Source of the DNA: Lineus longissimus
Lineage: Eukaryota > Nemertea > Pilidiophora > Heteronemertea > Lineidae
Direction of reading: 5' to 3'
DNA length: 64,000 nt
Assembly (NCBI RefSeq): GCF_910592395.1
Contig: NC_088319.1
Location: 15,996,001 to 16,060,000 of the forward strand
Positions 25,800 through 40,056 of the stretch are shown in pieces (within the stretch, counting starts at the first letter, position 1; each line of letters begins with the position of its first letter). The translations under genes and the position numbers were made by a program. Under the pieces are notes generated by a model. That model was not told the DNA's origin. It worked only from the letters and a program-made list of their open reading frames with translations, and ran no database searches.

Positions 25800-25940
25800 T
25801 CCAGTTTTAAGTCTTTGTCTATCAGTCCTTGACCTTGAAATGTCCTTGACCTTCACTAGAAAAGTCTTTATCTATTATTCCTCGACAGCAAAATGTCCTT
25901 AACCTTCAGTAGGAGAGTCTTCGCGTATCAGTCTTTGACC
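25800..25940. repeat. Degenerate 53-bp tandem repeat upstream of kazrin
   Basis: The motif AAGTCTTTGTCTATCAGTCC recurs in diverged form near 25810, 25863 and 25916, each copy with a nearby CCTTGACCTT-like string. About three copies with a 53-bp period. Confidence 0.65.
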
Positions 25941-28889
25941 ATTTACTCATCAAGGCTGCATCATTCTAATAAAATAATAGATTATAAGATCTCTGATGTC
26001 AGAAAGCTAGTCCCCATAGACCTTGAACTTGCACTTTTTCAAGTATTTTCCATGGCCAACAAGCAGTAATCATCCACCACTACATCCAAGAAATCAAATA
26101 CTGATGCAAACGGATATTAAAAGCAATCACTCTGAAAGCGATTCCACAGAGGATTGGAGGATGATCACAAGTGGTTTTCAAAATTGGGAATCACGTCTGC
26201 ATGAACTGACACTATCATCAGAACAAAATGAGTATATTCCTTGCATAAGAGCAGTGGAAACACAATATCCCTCAGAAATACACACATGAAACCACATCTG
26301 CAATGACACAACACACTGCCATACCATCCTAATGAAGGAACGCTTCATTAGGACGCCGTTCTTTCCAGCGACACGCTCCACTTTCAGATACATGATGCGG
26401 AGTAATAGGAGCATACATCACTACACTACACCCACGCCAACAGCTTATTCAGATAAATCCAATAAACCCACAACAATCGGTAGAAAATCGAAAATGAATC
26501 ACAGGCGTGTGAAGATACCATAAGCAATCAATTCAAATCATAAATCAAAGCAAATGATCTGCCTCCATGTTAGCGATAGTGCTACTCCCACGGAGTGCTG
26601 TTAACATCTGGGTGTAGCATTATCATGGATTTGGAGTTGAGAGATATTGATCTATTGATTGATTGATTCTGGTATCTTCAAGCGCCTGTGATTAAATCTC
26701 AACCGCCACTGCTTTATCAATCATCAGAATACATGTGACAATCACATGATCGAGTAAATCATTGTACTATGCCTACAGGAGGAGATCGAATGAATCCAAC
26801 AGAAACAACCGTGATCAGAAAAAGGCTTAGTCACACCTGTATTGACACTACACAGCATCAGAATCCATTACCAGTGTGTCCTTGTGGCACGCAACCGTGA
26901 GTAATGGGATAGGCCTATGTGGAAATCGCACAGCTTATTCATAGCTATCCAATGAAGGCATAGATAACCGTGATAAGTCCTCATGACTGCAACTGCATCG
27001 CAGATCATTGTCCAAAGATGTCCTAAGCTTGACGATGACCAAAGTGTGAGTGTTTCGATAACACAGGAACCACATACCAGTACCCATACCACAATATTAT
27101 TCGAGATATAACACCAGCCTGACCAAATATGGAAATCAAGATAGTCACAAAGACAAAGATGCTTCAAGGGAAAAAATCTGCCCTTTGACACGGAATGCAG
27201 CTTCTGAGCATTATCATACCCCACACGTAGGCCAACACTTGGATAACATTCCGCTTCAACTAAGCAAACTAAGCAAGTTAATACGAATGTCAGCCGCGTA
27301 CACTACATTGTATTCCAGAAATATCCAATAAGGCCACAATCAGTATTGAAAGTCCTCCTCAACTGACACCATGATTCATAAAGCCAATGTTGACAAGGCT
27401 GTGCTTTGTAGCAAGAATTGTTTGAGGTAGATCTCAGCAGCTATGACGAATGGATACAACCATACCACATCACAATGACATTCAGAATACTAGGAGAAAA
27501 CACACATGGAAAATCTGATCCAAAATATACATCCTAATCCAAACAGAGTGTATACCAAGGCTTCATATCTTCAAAACAAGGCAAGAAATTCAAACAGGGA
27601 CCCACATCCTACACATCCAACTGTCCTCTGTCTCTGATTGTGTGGACTGCACAGGTACACAATGACAACATACCCGATCTCACAATCTCGCAGTTTACAC
27701 ATGTGAGGAATCTCCGGAGGCAGTGACAATAGATTTATGCATAATTTACACACAATCGATTGATAATGCCATTGGAGAGTAGCGTGTATGCCCAACCATT
27801 TTATCATATATTATTGAGAACTTGCAAAAAATAAAAAAAACAATTGTGTTTATTTTTTAAACATTGTACACAAAAGTGTGATAAGGAGTTCAATTTGATT
27901 AAGCATGGTGTATGCAAATTTGATCTGTGTTTTTGTGCCAAAGACTTTCGTCAGATAACAATCTCCTGCATGAGTCATAAAATGCCAAAAGCAGAATCCG
28001 TCCAAGAATCACACCACTGATGGCTGGTGGTCCGAGTTTACAAACTGTGTCAAGTGAAATTGAATTTGAATGGCACAGGCAAAATATTGGGTGGATCTGC
28101 ATCCTGTCTGGTAACATTGTATAAACCCACCACCTGTATCTGTGCTGTCCGCAGACCATATTATCGTTTATTTGTTCCGCAGTACCCGTGCCTTGACAGA
28201 TGCGTCTCAAATAGAGTGCTTCAGAGCTGTCGGTAATCGGCTGATGTGCAGAGCAACACAGGCTGCCATACCGCCCTGGTTTAATTATACAAATTATGAC
28301 AGACCTCGGGTTGAACAGACCATCGCTGGTGACTCTACTTAAGATTTGGCATCAAAAAGGGACATTTTGGCATTGTGACTCATATTTCTAAGAATTGCAG
28401 TGAATGGCCTTGTGACCCTGTCTTTGACCATTGATCAGGAGCAAAGGTCGGTTTCCAACTAATTCATGTTTCATTCACCAGAACGGGTGGGGTCTTTTGC
28501 GTGTTTTGAAGCAGGAGGAGATCCTAACTTTTACATATCTCAATGGACACTACAGTGTTTCAAGCCACTGCCCAAGGGCACAAGTGTTGCATTCGTGTTA
28601 AGTATCGAACTGGCAACCCATAATGTGCAGATTATGAGTCTGATACCTATAAATAGACCGTATTTCCCATCTATAGCTATCTTGTGGGATTCTCCTTCAA
28701 TTTTACCACAACTTGTCTTAAATGAGAACTATTTTGAGACACCCTGAACAACAGTTGTCATATGGACAACATGCTAATGAGATATCAATCGAGCTGTCCC
28801 AGATTCACCTTATGACTGATTTGATCAGCAGGTGTATGCAAATATTAACTGAGCGATTGATCAGCACATGTCTGCTTCCACAAAAGAAT

Positions 28890-28990
28890 GCAGTGGTGTA
28901 GTGCACAGCTAGGACACCAAACTTCAGATCAAGAGCTCATGGGTTTGATTCTCTTCTGTCTAGTTTTCCTATGTAGAGTATTATGTAGAG
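28890..28990 (+). repeat. tRNA-derived SINE-like sequence
   Basis: An A-box-like stretch (GTGGTGTAGTGC, about 28892-28903) is followed at tRNA-like spacing by a B-box-like GGGTTTGATTCTC (28941-28953). Surrounding sequence does not fold into a clean tRNA, so a diverged SINE head is the likelier reading. Confidence 0.5.
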
Positions 28991-31900
28991 ATATGCCAGC
29001 TCACATAATGAACTAGAGTTCTTGAAACTCCTAAGACTTCACAGTGAAAGTTTTTACTGCCTCAGGATTTGACCGGGCTGTTCAAAGCTCCCCATTTTTA
29101 AAGTGAATGTTGAGAGGTTTCCTTTAGGCAAACTATGGGACTTAGTTCTGCTGGAAATTTGTAACCGCACTGACTTTTCCCTTGCACAAGCACTGTTAAG
29201 CCACTTGAAAGCTGAGTAATACCTCAAGTTGGATGTAGACAACCTTGATAGTTTTATGTAGGCCTGGGCTTACATATCTATTTGCTTTGGCAAGAGGCCC
29301 GTGTTAAACAAGACATCGAAACATTGTTCAAATTTACCATGCATTGTATCTTTGTATCTTTTGAAGAAGTCCATAAATTGTTGTTAACCCCATGGGCTCA
29401 ATTATTTCGTGAATAAAGTATATAATCATTGTAATGGTATCATAGACCAAGTATATGAGACAACTTTCATGATCAAAGGAGCCTCTTAGCTTTTTGACAT
29501 CATGAATAACTGGGACATTTCGATATCAATGCAATGATTGAAAGGCCACAAATCTTTGCATTCAAACCTCAATTAAAATTCTAGACTACCAAACACTGTC
29601 GGTTGACCTTTTAAAAGATATTCAACTCAAAAGTAGGCCTGTAATCAAGCGGATTTGAACAGACCCTCACGTCAAGAGAGCATTGCTTGTGCAACTTGAA
29701 ATTATGTTCCTCCAAAGAGGACTTCACCTGGTACGAGACATTGACAGGATATTGCAAAACGACAGCACTGAGCAAAAGAAATCGATCAATATTCCTGCAA
29801 GATGGAGATATGACACGTGATTAGAGATTGCTGCATCTAGGAATGCTTCATATAAAGTAATCCACCAAGAATGGTAGCACAGGGCACTTTGACTCATGCC
29901 ATGTCAGAATTAGTCACACATGATAATCCTTGATGCAAAACAGTGTCAATATTTTATCCGAAGATGCAAACATTGCCACCACATCTGCGCTCTGTTCAAA
30001 CCTATATATCCAGTATTAAAGAATCACTTTTATAAGATGTACTCCACAAATCCATGAAATATTCTCAAAAAAACTTCCTCAAGCACACATGAATATACAT
30101 AGGTATTGACTGCTCATAGCCATTTGACCACCAATCAGTCAGGTCATAGTGTTCCACACACTTAGCTCCACCACAAAAGAGGTGACAAATTCTCCCCCAT
30201 TGAACCACTGAACAAGAGGCCAGCCAAGCGTAGAGAATAACAGGGCTTAACCCATTGGCACAACTTCCAATAAAACTACATGCAAGTCCTGTAATCCTCA
30301 TTTAGACCTTGACCCTCCATAGAGATTTTTTTAAGACGATGATTTATGTGTCTGGCATAACACTGGAAACTGTTTTTTAGATCATAACATTATCATGATC
30401 TGATCATATTATGTTAAAATTATGTCAAGTCATTGACCTGAGGCCTCTAGAACCAAGAAGGCCCAATTGAGATATGTCCTGTTTTTCGGGGAATAGCAGG
30501 ATACTTTTTTTAGTTAAGTTGGTGCGAGGGTGTACCATATTTACTTGGCCTAAAGGTTTTTGCCTACTTCAGGCATACACATGGAACCTACGGAGAAAAG
30601 TGATCAGTGAAAGAGTTAATGAAAAAAAATACTCGTTAAATTTCTAAATGGGTATAATAATACCATCAGCGCTAATTAAATCACATTCCCATGCTAAACA
30701 TAGCGACGGTGTTATGTGACTCCTTGATTGCAGCTAAATATAATTGCTTGGTCCACCCTAATTAAATTTCTTAATCACAAATTAACCCCACATCACCTGG
30801 TCTGAGTGTTAACCCATTATTGCAAGTTGGAGTCTGGAAGTTTGCTTCTTAGCATTCTGTCTATTATAAAGGACAGACAAGGCCTTTAAATAGATCTTAA
30901 ACGTGATGGGCATCGCTACAATTAAGCACCTGTAGACCTGGCTAATGGAGAGGCAAATCAACTTCACCCCGATAAAAAAAGTTGTATATGCTGGTTATCT
31001 TTTGATATCGGGTGTTCATCTCGTCTATCACCAGGTGAGAATTGAACCTCCAATATCGCCACAGAGTATCGTATTATTGAACTGAGATGGTCAGGAGGAT
31101 GATCAGAAGGTAGTTCTTTAAATTGTCAGTTTTCATTTCACAGCAAGCCAGTTTCTGGCTTTGATTCTCACTTGGTCTTCTTAAAGGGGGGCTATAGTAT
31201 AGGCAGGAACTGGGGGTCAAATTGGTCATCTTCAGGTGACCAAAAGGGGGGGACTGGGTCATGTTGATTCAGCATATATTTCTCATTCAAGCGTGAATAA
31301 GTTTTGTTATGATGAGTAATTGCTAATCGCAGCGACTAAAATCGCTTAGTTGTGTGGTACCTAATAGGCCTTTACATGCAACTCCAGCACTGCCTGTCTG
31401 CCACGAGTCTATCAGGTGTGTTTTATAGGCCTCATACCAGGTGTAATCAGGCCTAATATGACCTGGTCAGATGTCAATTTAGGTACAGAAAGGGTTATTA
31501 GTATAACATGGATAAGTTGGCCTTCATGTAGGCCTTAAAACATTTGTAGTACTTCCACCATATACACACACACAAGCTACCAATCTGGTAACCAGAAATT
31601 TCGCTGCCCCAGCCCAGATGTCAGATCTGAGAATGCTGCAGTGTTGCCATCTACGTTCAAAACGTTCAACTAAACCACCAAGGACAACTTTAAAGAACAC
31701 CAATATTTTCTACTGTATTCCTCATGTCATTAAACTCAGCAGCTACCTAAAAGCTAGCAGCCAGTAGCTACCTCAGTAGCAGTCCCCCCCCCTGATTTGT
31801 GTATTACCCTGTGGAAGAATGGATAATTGTGACCTCTTGCCTATGATATCTCGGGATGCATCGCCAATATCAAGGGCAAAAGGGCACCAAGAGATTGACA

Positions 31901-32834
31901 TCAAGATTGAAACATGAGCCATCAATCAGCAATGAGATCAGTCCAATTGTCACCATATTGCATAATAGACTGATTGATTGCTGGTGGACAAATGGCTGCT
32001 GACTGACCACTGATCCCGCCGAGGATTGGATTCCACACTCACTGTCCAACATCAGAACTCCTCCAAGGGGATGTTATGCAGAGAGGATTCCGCACAGAGA
32101 CAATCTCCTGCCCAATTTTCAGACTCCATTAACGAGAAGACCTGATTATCGATTACAAACTGGTCAACCGGTACCTCGTCTAGAAGACGCCCACGTTAGA
32201 TATCGAATTCTGCAAAGTTTCCTCGGTTGCCATGGCAACAGATCTGACACATCATCCTGGTGGAGTTTTGTCATCCACCCTTGGCAGGCAAATGATTGCA
32301 AAGAACAAGAAAAGATGCGTCTCAGATTCTTCTGCTTCCCTGGACAGATCTCGAGTAAACATTTCATTGCCTCTGTTAACAATTGGTGCACACACAGCAT
32401 TGCCGTGAACCCAGGATACAACCGTTGCCATTGTATTTCACGGTTTCACGGAATATCTCGGCCTTTGTTTTAATTTGTAGTAATTTACCAACCAATCTTG
32501 AGAATAGAGCATTTCATTGCATGTGATACATATCACATGTTTAGTTCTCTTCAATGAAGTTTATTCCCAGACAAAAGGAATGGCATACGCCTACAAATAA
32601 CAAATATTGACAAAACCTCATATTTCGGTGTTGAACATCAATGGTTAGCTAGGAGTGGCATGGTTGCTTAGTCACACCATCTCTAAGGATTCCTGCCCCA
32701 GGGTGTCAAATTATCAATAACATGGCTGTGTATCATTTGTGATCTACAAAGACTGTCCAAACTACATGTGGTTTATATCATACATTCAGCAACCACAATA
32801 CCAGACATCGCCAGTGACAATTCAGGAGAAAGAA

Positions 32835-32946
32835 TTTTTTTTTTTTTTTTTTCATTTTCAGTCATTTGGACGTCGGTGGATCCGAGAAATTGAATGAAAT
32901 TGTTTTTTTTCATTTTAAGTAATTTGGACGTCGGCGGATCTGAGAA
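32835..32946 (-). repeat. Dimeric A-rich-tail repeat (copy 1)
   Basis: Two 58-bp units share TTTGGACGTCGG.GGATC.GAGAA preceded by T-runs and TTTTCATTTTCAG. The same dimer occurs at 34101-34216. On the - strand the units end in A-runs, as expected of a retroposon 3' tail. Not linked to a named family. Confidence 0.7.
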
Positions 32947-34100
32947 CAAACACAAATAACGTCTAATCTCGCGTTATTTTAACATTTTCTATAAAAGATG
33001 TACTTGTGCCATATCCACCACAACATGAATTAACTAAACATCCCTGATGACTTGCCATGCAGAAAAAAGTTAATTCTGCCTAGGATATGATAACTTCTAT
33101 GATGTAAGTCTTATATGATAACTCTCCTGGGTATGCCATGTAGCAAATAAAGCAGCTAACATCAATTTCATCCACAAAGCCTTAACCCTTTGAGCACTAG
33201 ATGCCCTGGGCAGAATATGGCATATGATCGCAAAATGCTCTTTCTTGGGGCATCAGGCACTGAGGACTTGATTTGTGAATCCCTCTCATTGGGTCTTTAA
33301 TCCGAATAATTCAACTGCCCTTGAACAAACTACAGTGAACCACATGGAACTGCAGTAATTGGTTTTGTGGCAACATCATCTGTCAATCAAATCAATCAGC
33401 AAATGAGTCAATCAGTCGATCAACACTTTGTAATTATTGGTGGTATTGACGGCTGATCACCTATAAAGATCAGGACTGGTATTGATTGGAAACTGTTCAG
33501 AATTGATTAAGAACAGAACAAACAGGTGAACTAAAGCCAAAAGTGTCCTCTTCTGAACTTTCCTCTGTACGCTTCAGCCACACTGTATACTCACAGGCAT
33601 TTGACTTTAGGAAACTTGATAATGATTGAATTAAGCAAACTTACCACAACCGTATTTTGAGATATCATGACCACCGATATATCACTTTTTGTACTCACCT
33701 GTAAGAAGGAATGAAATAGAATATAAATGACATGATTACAGGGTTAAAAAGTACTAGTTCATGAATACATGGCTGAAATATAAAGGTGAAGATGTGTGGT
33801 CCCAAATGTGCCCTTCTCTCTGCAGAAAACAGGCCAATATTTTATCACTAAAGGAAGGCACTAAATCTTCTTAATGAGAATGCTGAATGCTGCCTGAAAG
33901 TGTCTTATCGTTGCCGTCACTGATCAATATCGAGGACCGCGATGACACTACTGTGATGATTCACCTATGGAGGAGCAACCTTGTCATGGCGGTCTCACCC
34001 CGATTGGCTTCACCACTATGCTGCATATGCACACAAGCTTGCCGCAGGCAATGCCAGTCGTCTTGATGCTGAGAACCTCAATTTTCCTGGGTCCCAGGTT

Positions 34101-34216
34101 CGATTAGTTTTTTTTCATTTTCAGTAATTTGGACGTCGGTTGATCCAAGAAATTGAAAGAATTTTTTTTTTCTTTTTCATTTTTAGTCATTTGGACGTCG
34201 GCGGATCTGAGAAATT
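34101..34216 (-). mobile_element. Short retroposon-like insertion (copy 2) with 13-bp target duplication
   Basis: Related dimer with a 62-bp period here. It is bounded by TGGGTCCCAGGTT at 34088-34100 and again at 34216-34228, a 13-bp direct repeat that reads as a target-site duplication. The site itself resembles a tRNA B box (GGTCCCAGGTTCGATT), so the insertion probably hit an older SINE. Confidence 0.65.
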
Positions 34217-35179
34217 GGGTCCCAGGTTAGATTTGGTGCAGGTGCTTGCCATATCTTAACGACCTGACACTGAACAAGAAATATCAGCAATTGCAATTTG
34301 ATATTAATGGAATAGGGTCTCGTAAGACAGGCAACAGTCAGAACACCTGAGCAACTAAGACATTAGAAGCGATATTTATAATAAAATCTCTTCTGTCATG
34401 AGCTTTCAGCTGTTTACTTCTTGACCTACTTCCCATTTGGTGATTTTGAATCTAAATGGCTTCATCTGATCAGGACAGGAATTCTGGAATATTTTCTGCC
34501 GGTCCCCTATTATGCCGCTGGCAATATTGATGTCAGACGAGACCAATATCTTGATGAATTTATGGAAAAGATTTTCACTCTTTCGTTCCTGGCGATTCTT
34601 CCCTGGGGCCAGTCGTCTGAGGTTAGAAATAATATACGTAGCTGACAAACATGTTTGTTCTGTTAAGTGCCTTTTTGTAGTCTAGTCTTACTTATCATTG
34701 GGTTGCCAGCAGTGTCAATTTGTTGGATGGCACTTTGACCAAGACTGCCAGCTACACCACGACTCTGCAGGGCCACGTAAACAAGTGATTTTAGTCGCTG
34801 CGATAGAGCCTTGACAACATGGCAGCGACAGCAAATCGCTTGTTTAAGGAGCGCTTAACAAAAGACACCCTAACTCTGTAAGAACAACAATTCATTGCGA
34901 TAAGTGCCTCATTTCCATTTATGACCTATCAATTCTATTGATGGGGTTGTAGAGCTATCATTTCAGTTAATCCCACTTCCACAAATGGAGACTGTTTTTT
35001 ATCGTGTATGCTCAGATCAGGAGAATCGCGAAGCACAGAGCTTGGAATTAAAAAGATCTGAATGACGCTATCATATATTGACGAGACCAGCTCATGCCTG
35101 ACGACTGACGTAAGCAGAAATCTCAAGAGAGCTTTGTGCTAGTGCAAGAAGTCACAAATGAAGCAAGATATATTGAAGG

Positions 35180-35300
35180 TCTGGAGACCAGTTGCAGTGT
35201 GGTAAGCGCAGCAGGCCTGTTATCAGGAGGTTGTGGGTTCAACTCTTTGATCATTGCTGTTTTGTATCTGTGGCCTTGAGCAAGACACCAAGCTGCCTCT
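35180..35300 (+). repeat. tRNA-derived SINE
   Basis: A-box-like GTGTGGTAAGCGC near 35196-35208 and B-box GGTTCAACTCT at 35236-35246 are followed by the body phrase GGCCTTGAGCAAGACACC. That phrase, or its reverse complement, is a common core of invertebrate and fish tRNA-derived SINEs. No intact tRNA fold, so this is not a tRNA gene. Confidence 0.7.
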
Positions 35301-37466
35301 TCCTGTGAATGAGGCAAAAACAGATGTTCCTTGAACATTTACCTTTGCCAGAGCAGCACCACATAAGCCGCAAACCAGCGTAAGAAATCAAAGTCTGTTT
35401 CTTTGGTCAATTAACTGCCAACACATCAGGACAAAGAAATGAAAGAAATATCACAACCAGGATCAGCGTTTTATGCAATACATCACGTTTTTACAAGACA
35501 AAGACGCGTCTGGGCTTACCCAGGCAAATGTCCCAGGGGTCCTCGTGATATAATTAAACGTCTGAAGCTATCTATTGTCTGTCGAGAATTTTTAACAAGA
35601 TTTGAGTCTGAATTAGTTTCGTGTGCCATGCAAGGTACAGCGCCGGTCATAAATAACGTGACTATTCGCCTGTAACCATATCGGGCATGAAGTATGTTTC
35701 TTAAGAACTGCACATACAATTGTTTCCCACAGGTCGGTTTCCTCCTACATGTCCTTCTTTACATTACAATTGCCTCAGATTGTTTTGAGAGCTATATATA
35801 GATGATGCTCAGCTCTCCACTCAAAATGCTTTCATAACAATTTTTATCAAAAACTCATCAGCATCATTGTGAGATCGTCCTCCTGCTTTTGTGACTCTGT
35901 TATCTAAAACATTGGGTTTGTACATGTAGTTATTGTGTACATACTGTCTGCCCGCAGGCATCATGATTTTCTGATAAAGGTCTGCTCATTACTGAACAAC
36001 AGAACAATGATAAGAAGTTGGCCTATCCCAAGTTTATTGGAAAACCATCGATCACAATGAAATAAGCCTAAGGCAATGCATTTGCACTGCAGCATCAAAT
36101 AAAGAGTGCATTTCATTACAAGAGACTTCATATCAAATCGAGCAATTATACACTTTTAGGTCATTTTAGATAGTTACGTTTTGTTCACAATGACTGTCTT
36201 CTCACCAGAGCAGAACAGAGTACGAAATACTGTGAAAGTTGCATTGAGTGGGAGCCGCCGGTGATGAAGACGGAACAAGCAACGAGAAAGACGAAGGAAC
36301 GACCCATGCACCTCAAAAAATACATCGTAAAGCTATTAAAGTGCGCACTATAAGCTAAATGACAAGAAAAAAAAAGTGTTTTGTGCCGTGATCACCCGCA
36401 CGGAACTCTTTCTAAAGATACTGGAACATCTGGGCATCCAACCGCTGCGACGAAAGCCCGACATAACAGACAATGAAATATCCCTCTGACGAGAACACAA
36501 CTGGCCAAAATAAAACCTGAGTGGGGCTATATTGGTCTTGTGAACAGCTGTGTGTGAGTGTTGACAGGTTTTTGAAACAGGTTTTGTGAGTTCCCACTAT
36601 GAAAAACGACTTTTTTCGACGTGTCTGCCAAATATCCATTGTGTGAAAATGAAAGTTTTAAAAAATATTCGTCTCATAAAGGCGTTTGTTTGAGGGCGGC
36701 ATATTTAGAATGAATGACACCGAAAACTTATCATAACTTTTTAGTGATATCGATCGACTCTCTAGATGCTTGTTATGGCCTACATGTAGTAGACACCAAT
36801 GTCACATCTACTTTCTTACTAAGGAATGATAGAAACGCTAGGAAAGTATGAGCGTGGTTACCAGGACGTGTTGTCCTTGATGTTGAGTCCTAACGGCGAC
36901 ATGGTGCGCAGACGGTGGATCCAAAAAGACTCTCTAGAGAGTCTGGTGGCCTTGGCTTGGGCGCCATCTGGTGGGATGTGCATGAACTCAAGGATAGAGA
37001 CAATCCAAGACGTAAGGACGTAAGGACAATCCAACGATATTTTTTCTGATTTGACGTCCCAGTCAGTCACAACGGTCTTACCATTGGACACAGCAGCATC
37101 ACAAAACTACGTTTCCAAATTATTTCTTACTAAGGAAGTAAAGCACGCCCTCAAAGAACTCAACCGGCGTCCAGACCACATGAATCGGACTAAGTGTCAT
37201 GTCTTAGTCCATAATTGCTAGGGAACAACATTCATTTCTTTGCCTGCGACTGATTAAAGCAAAATATCGATGTCCTGGCATCATGTTTTCTCGATAACTG
37301 TCCTCATCGTGACACTGATGGTTATCCTTTGTATGGATATATCGATCAATGGATGTTAGAAAAGAATGTCTATTAATCTTGTTCCACAAAGGTCATTTTT
37401 GTAAGAGGTGGATAGATGTCCTCAGTCACAATGTGTAGACAATGAGGGGATATGATAAGGTAGCCA

Positions 37467-37596
37467 CACATTGGGTGATATGAATAAAGGCTAGCAAATG
37501 CTTTTACTTCAATTTTGTACAGAAAGGCCAAGTGTAAATGTACATGGAGTTTTAGATAAAAGCATTTACTACTCTTTATTCATATCACCCAATGTG
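37467..37596. mobile_element. 130-bp MITE, copy A
   Basis: Terminal inverted repeats of more than 20 bp: it begins CACATTGGGTGATATGAATA at 37467 and ends with its exact reverse complement at 37596. The interior also pairs (GCAAATGCTTTTA against TAAAAGCATTTAC). A second copy in opposite orientation lies in a CFAP74 intron at 58397-58519. Non-coding and non-autonomous. Confidence 0.9.
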
Positions 37597-39944
37597 AAAT
37601 GGGTGTAAAACAACCAAAAAAGTTAAACAAAGATTCTGCAATGATTGAGCTAACCTCAGATGGGTTCCAAATGAAAACCAGGACTTGTGACCACTATTTT
37701 ATGCCCTCCTATCTTAGTGACTTGGGAATTGTTACTCACAGGGCATTGTCCAATCAATCATATTTAGATTGACGTCTGCAATACATTTCAGTTTATCCAT
37801 TTGGATTGATCCATGTTATTATTCCCAGACGTGCTATGGTATGATAGTCTGGCATTATATCCTAAGCCGACAAGAGGGTTTGCATGTAAACTGTAATATC
37901 GATAATATAAACGCATTTTTTTACGTTTTCTATATGAAATTCTCATTCATAGACGCCGGGGTCGATGACATGTTACAGAAAGGTATAAGCCGATGAAATG
38001 GCCTCTTTTGAAAATTCACAGCCGACAGGAGTGGGGACAAGTTTTCTCTTTTCATTTAAAAAGGCATTCGCAAGAAGACGTGGCTTGAAGTAATCCGACC
38101 TGGCACTCAAAATTCAAATGACATTTCAAGAGTCGTTGACATGATTTGAAAACTGCTCCAAATCTGCTTCATCTAAACCTACCTTCACCCATCATGACAT
38201 TCTGCCGTTCGAACACACGGTGGAAGACCATCCCCCTCTCTAAGGATGCTGTAGCCATCATCTTCAATACCCGACGTATCCAATCACTGACTGTATCAGA
38301 CAATCACCATGCAGCATCATTCTCAATATTTCCGAATCACCGTATGTAAATGGTGAAAATAATCCAATCCGACCAATACATGTTGGATTAGAATGTGATC
38401 ATGTTCACTTGGTTATGAATTATGTCCATTTTTGTAGAAAATCCAATAGTGACTGTCAAATATTCCGCACACAGCTGATGAAAATGTCAACCCGTCTGCT
38501 ACAGTGTTTACGTTTTGTAAATCTTGCTTGTGACATCACACGTCACTGACTACTGCAACACACGACATAATAGTTCATGCGATCGCCCTCTATGGGCTAA
38601 ATATAGCATCGCTGGTGCGGGGAGTTTTGTAGACGCCGCATGTTACAATGGCTAATTGGCGGAGAGGACAAAAGAATACAGAATACAGGGCATATAAATA
38701 GATACGGGGTGTCACATAAAACTCTGATTTTAACCACGAAGCTACATTAACACGTCCCAAACATGTCCGCTCAAGACCAGAATATAAGCCATAGGGAGAG
38801 AGACTCAATCTGTCTAGAGGAGAATCCAGGCTCTCTTATCCAAAGAACACGAAACATTCTTGCCATATGACTGTAACATTCCAGAACACATCATTGGTAC
38901 TGTTATTGGAATAAAACATATCCAACTCTGCAGTACAGAATACAGCTGCAGACCAGGCCACTTGTAAATTTTACAAACAGACCCAAGTCGCTTGCTTTAT
39001 CCACAAAAACTGTATCCAACTTCCTGTTACCGTTAGGTACATTCATAATTTTTCCGCACAGACCCAAGGTCTGTTTAATAATCTCTTCATCTGCAATAAG
39101 AGCATTTTTCACCAACCTGTTGCTACAAGATGAGATCGTTGCAACCCTGATCAGCATCCATTCATAAACTGTTTCAGCGTGCCAAAACTTCATCAATAAA
39201 TCCTGCTCTTCTAAACAGATGCTGTGTGCGTTTCATGCCTACTTTACTGTAATAACCTAAACATCACTGGATGCAATAATGCAGGTAAGGTAACCCTCCA
39301 CGAAATGCTTATAACCATGGGTAATTTTGTGGGATAGCATTCACTGAGAGCCTTGGGAGTCTCAAGAACTCCACAGGTAGTTAATAATGTGACCTCGGAC
39401 ATTTTGGAATCAAGCTTGATTTGGGATTAGCAGCAGATTGTATCAGGATTTGGCTGAAATCGTGTGAATTAGGTAGAAAAATAAAGAAATACTGCAAAAT
39501 TACTCACCTTTAGGTTGGTTTTCAATTAGAAGTACTGGTTGATATCCTGATGGTAAATGCACTGACATATGAATCTGAATATGAGATCTTCAAAATTCAT
39601 CATCAAGAAACTTATTCAGTTCTTGTCTCCTTCAGGAATTCATTTCCAAATGAAACATCGCATCATGCAGTGCACTAGTGAGACATCATTAGTTACATTT
39701 GATGATGTCAACTCAGAACTTGAACATTGTCGGTACTTAGGACTTTCCAATTGGAACTTGACTGTAAATATTTAGACAATGATATAAGAGGGGGCATCTC
39801 TACATCATCATGATTCAGTTTATCTCTTTCATTTCTTCTTTTATAGGAAAAGTGCATATCACTGCGGTTTCAAAGGACTGGCTTGTTAGGGAACAGCTCA
39901 TTAGACGAGAGCTTATCACAGACTCTCTAACACAGTGACGAGAG

Positions 39945-40056
39945 AAGACCCATCTCTCCTAGGGATGGGATGCTGGCTGACCTGTAGGTTAACCTCCCAG
40001 TCAAGACTGATAGCTCCTTGGTGCAGAGAAGCAATTCAGAGTTAGGTGTCTTGCAC
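39945..40056 (+). repeat. Left part of a SINE split by a foldback transposon
   Basis: The sequence ends GGTGTCTTGCAC and resumes after the foldback element as GTCTTGCACAAGGACACAC. Removing the element and one target copy restores GGTGTCTTGCACAAGGACAC, the characteristic SINE core also seen in reverse near 35275. The right part runs from about 40904 to 41030. Confidence 0.65.

Noticed and set aside
34406-34648. Overlapping 74-80 codon frames on both strands
   Set aside because: Neither shows splice context or similarity; open on both strands by chance in AT-rich DNA.
35180-35300. tRNA gene
   Set aside because: A and B boxes are present, but the cloverleaf does not close and a SINE body follows.
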